The notes under the pieces were generated by a model. That model did not search any database and was not told where the DNA came from. It was given only the letters and a program-made list of their open reading frames with translations. Both the position numbers and the translations under genes were made by a program. Shown one piece after another: positions 5,874-7,110 of a DNA stretch of 7,110 bases. Origin of the DNA: Nitrososphaeraceae archaeon (GTDB lineage Archaea; Thermoproteota; Nitrososphaeria; Nitrososphaerales; Nitrososphaeraceae); contig JANWJI010000131.1 in NCBI GenBank assembly GCA_025449515.1, positions 1-7,110 on the forward strand, read 5' to 3'. The first letter of the stretch is position 1. The number at the start of each line of letters is the position of its first letter.

Positions 5874-6113
5874 GGTATTTTTTATATCAGGTTAAACACG
5901 AATAATTATAACAATGTAGTATTTTTATAGTTTAACGTCAGATTTTTAAAAATGTAATGATATTTTTGAGTAATCATTTGATACTTTCATAAGATCATCG
6001 AAAGATATGATTAGTTTTCAAATTAGATATTCTGCAATTCTGCAATTAGTAAGTGTGGAATTATTGTCTAATTAATAATATTTCTTGTACTTGTTAAGTT
6101 AATTATATAATAA
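5874..6113. other. AT-rich gap downstream of the VOC gene
   Basis: There is no coding frame worth naming. A short tandem duplication, TCTGCAAT repeated directly, lies near 6030-6050. Nothing else stands out. Confidence 0.4.
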
Positions 6114-6500
6114 TTATACTGATTCGATATTGCTTTCTATTATACCAAAAATATTATTTTCAGTATCTTTACAGTAAGCAATCCAACCTGCTCCTGGAAT
6201 TGACATTTTATCCATTTCAATAGTTCCCCCTGAATCTATTATTCTTTTACAGTAATCATCAACAGATGAAACATTAATTGTGCATATGTATCCTTTGATA
6301 GGATCATGTCTATTTGATATGGGTACTATACGTCTCATCAATCCACCATTAATTCCACGTTGATCGTCAGGCCCGGTTATGATCAAACAATATTCTACAT
6401 TGTCGAATTGTTTAAATTCCCACCCAAATACATTTTTATAAAATTGTATAGCCCTATTAATGTCATCAGCTTGTATTTCGAAATATATTACTCTTGACAT
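6114..6500 (-). CDS. VOC-fold (glyoxalase/dioxygenase superfamily) protein
   Basis: A single-domain vicinal-oxygen-chelate protein of 128 residues ends at TAA 6116-6114. I chose ATG 6500-6498 (MSRVIYFEIQADD) over the GTG two codons upstream because the first beta strand begins right after it, as in the family. Recognisable parts are FEIQADDINRAIQFYKNVFG (7-26), TGPDDQRGINGGLMRR (42-57), the second-module start GYICTINVSSVDDYCKRI, and GWIAYCKDTENNIFGIIE (105-122). The pattern fits the COG3324-type branch annotated as glyoxalase-like. That branch often lacks the classic first-strand His; here Glu8 and Glu122 are candidate metal ligands. Substrate is unknown, so lactoylglutathione lyase activity should not be assumed. 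The protein is cytoplasmic and appears intact, in a solitary position with its own promoter. Confidence 0.88.
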   Translation of the reverse strand: MSRVIYFEIQADDINRAIQFYKNVFGWEFKQFDNVEYCLIITGPDDQRGINGGLMRRIVPISNRHDPIKGYICTINVSSVDDYCKRIIDSGGTIEMDKMSIPGAGWIAYCKDTENNIFGIIESNIESV

Positions 6501-6546
6501 TACCACATCTGGTATGTATGTGACTTCGGTATAATAATAGTATGTT

Positions 6547-6554
6547 GTATATAA
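6547..6554 (-). promoter_or_regulatory. TATA-like box of the VOC gene
   Basis: The minus strand reads TTATATAC about 47-54 bases before ATG 6500. That would place transcription start near 6525 and leave a leader of about 25 bases. A second TATA-like run (ATTATTATAC) lies nearer the gene, so the choice is uncertain. Confidence 0.35.
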
Positions 6555-6838
6555 CCCACGGTATGTAAGGCAATTCTGAACAAAAGAGTTTAGACGTTAA
6601 GTTCAGATCTTAATCATATCTGAATAGTTTTATTTCAAATGATACTTCAATAAAGTAGTCAATAGTAGTCGTTGTAGATCATATTATACTCTGATCTCTG
6701 ATCATATTAATTCACATACTATTCATAGTAATTGCTTCCGATCTACCTTAGCTTACGGATTGCGATTCATCTACGAACTTCATTTACTTGATGTTTGAGT
6801 AATTGAGATATCAAATTATTAGCCTCATATAAATATCC
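6555..6838. other. Gap between the VOC gene and repeat copy 2
   Basis: No gene is called. The plus strand is open for 51 codons between stops at 6640-6642 and 6796-6798, with no start codon near its beginning; part of it reads FRSTLAYGLRFIYELHLLDV. It may be a remnant or chance. The block GAGATATCAAA at 6805-6815 is shared with 68-78 and extends the homology of the two 49-bp repeats. Confidence 0.4.
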
Positions 6839-6887
6839 TATATGACGTCGAATATAGCTGTAAGCTTCTAATTACGCAATAGATCTA
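6839..6887. repeat. 49-bp dispersed direct repeat, copy 2
   Basis: This is the partner of 87-135, same orientation, start-to-start distance 6752 bp, 47 of 49 bases identical. Its right end forms a perfect 12-bp palindrome, AATAGATCTATT at 6878-6889, which copy 1 has only in part. No transposase start follows on its left side, unlike copy 1, so it looks like a solitary or decayed end. It lies 47 bp beyond the stop of the zinc-finger gene. Confidence 0.85.
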
Positions 6888-6934
6888 TTATTCAAATGGA
6901 TTTTGAAGTTCTCTTCATATCTTTCTTAGTGAGG

Positions 6935-7087
6935 TTATCCAACTCCTATTGGTGGACGTTTAGATTCACTATGCTCCAATAATTTATGATAATTGAGTAT
7001 ATACCAACTCTCAAATGTCTTTTTACATGTGTCACACTCAAACTTTTGTTCTCTGGCAGCAGATTTAACTTGCTCTGCGGCAGCCAT
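6935..7087 (-). CDS. C2H2 zinc-finger mini-protein
   Basis: A 50-residue protein runs from ATG 7087-7085 to TAA 6937-6935. It contains one textbook C2H2 finger: Phe16-x-Cys18-x2-Cys21-x3-Phe25-x5-Leu31-x2-His34-x4-His39, in KFECDTCKKTFESWYILNYH and following residues. An Ala/Glu/Lys-rich helix (AAAEQVKSAAREQ) precedes it, and a basic, Pro-containing tail (SESKRPPIGVG) follows. Single-finger proteins of this size occur in archaea and their viruses and are thought to bind nucleic acid or partner proteins; the target is unknown. The ligand set and hydrophobic core are complete, so the short gene is believable. Its promoter would lie mostly beyond the window edge. Confidence 0.8.
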   Translation of the reverse strand: MAAAEQVKSAAREQKFECDTCKKTFESWYILNYHKLLEHSESKRPPIGVG

Positions 7088-7110
7088 ATAATTTATATGA
7101 AGAGGTAATA

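Noticed and set aside
1..7110. CRISPR array or defence island
   Set aside because: There are no regularly spaced repeats. The only tandem repeats are the coding 42-bp units at 4051-4218, and no nuclease or defence genes are visible.

Overview
The window looks like an accessory, rearranged stretch of an archaeal chromosome, most likely from a Nitrososphaerota (ammonia-oxidising 'thaumarchaeal') relative. This rests on visible AT richness, an archaeal-type two-domain Cdc48/VAT AAA+ ATPase, TATA-like boxes ahead of several genes, a lone C2H2 zinc-finger mini-protein, a SWIM zinc-finger protein, and transposase and winged-helix protein types that I associate with that phylum. The assignment comes from protein character only; there is no rRNA or tRNA in the window.

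Left part (1-1116): the first 21 codons of a probable IS5-type transposase run off the left edge on the minus strand. Next come a 49-bp sequence that recurs near the right edge, and a chimeric minus-strand frame (280-1116). This frame joins the middle of a different DDE transposase (IS6/IS240-like) to most of a winged-helix DNA-binding protein. The winged-helix part appears to continue past a stop codon into a Cys-x2-Cys tail.

Centre (1101-3354): a nearly full-length cdc48 gene that is damaged at its 5' end. The transposase fragment abuts it and has removed the native start and promoter, and an apparent indel near 1368 splits the N domain. Everything from 1447 onward is open and carries both complete ATPase modules. 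A good Shine-Dalgarno sequence sits by chance or design just before Met1447, so an N-truncated unfoldase could still be made.

Right part (3355-7110): short genes, mostly on the minus strand, separated by long AT-rich gaps. They are a 14-residue-repeat coiled-coil protein with a Trp-rich tail (3979-4263), a SWIM zinc-finger protein split by a frameshift (4971-5590), a VOC-fold protein (6114-6500) and a C2H2 zinc-finger mini-protein (6935-7087). The gaps hold at least two probable decayed genes, a perfect 24-bp palindrome, and the second copy of the 49-bp repeat. No operon is evident. The window reads as a graveyard and insertion zone of independent small genes rather than one coherent pathway. 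Three separate genes seem to differ from an intact frame by one or two bases, so either neutral decay or consensus indel errors in the assembly must be considered. I found no convincing new multi-gene system.
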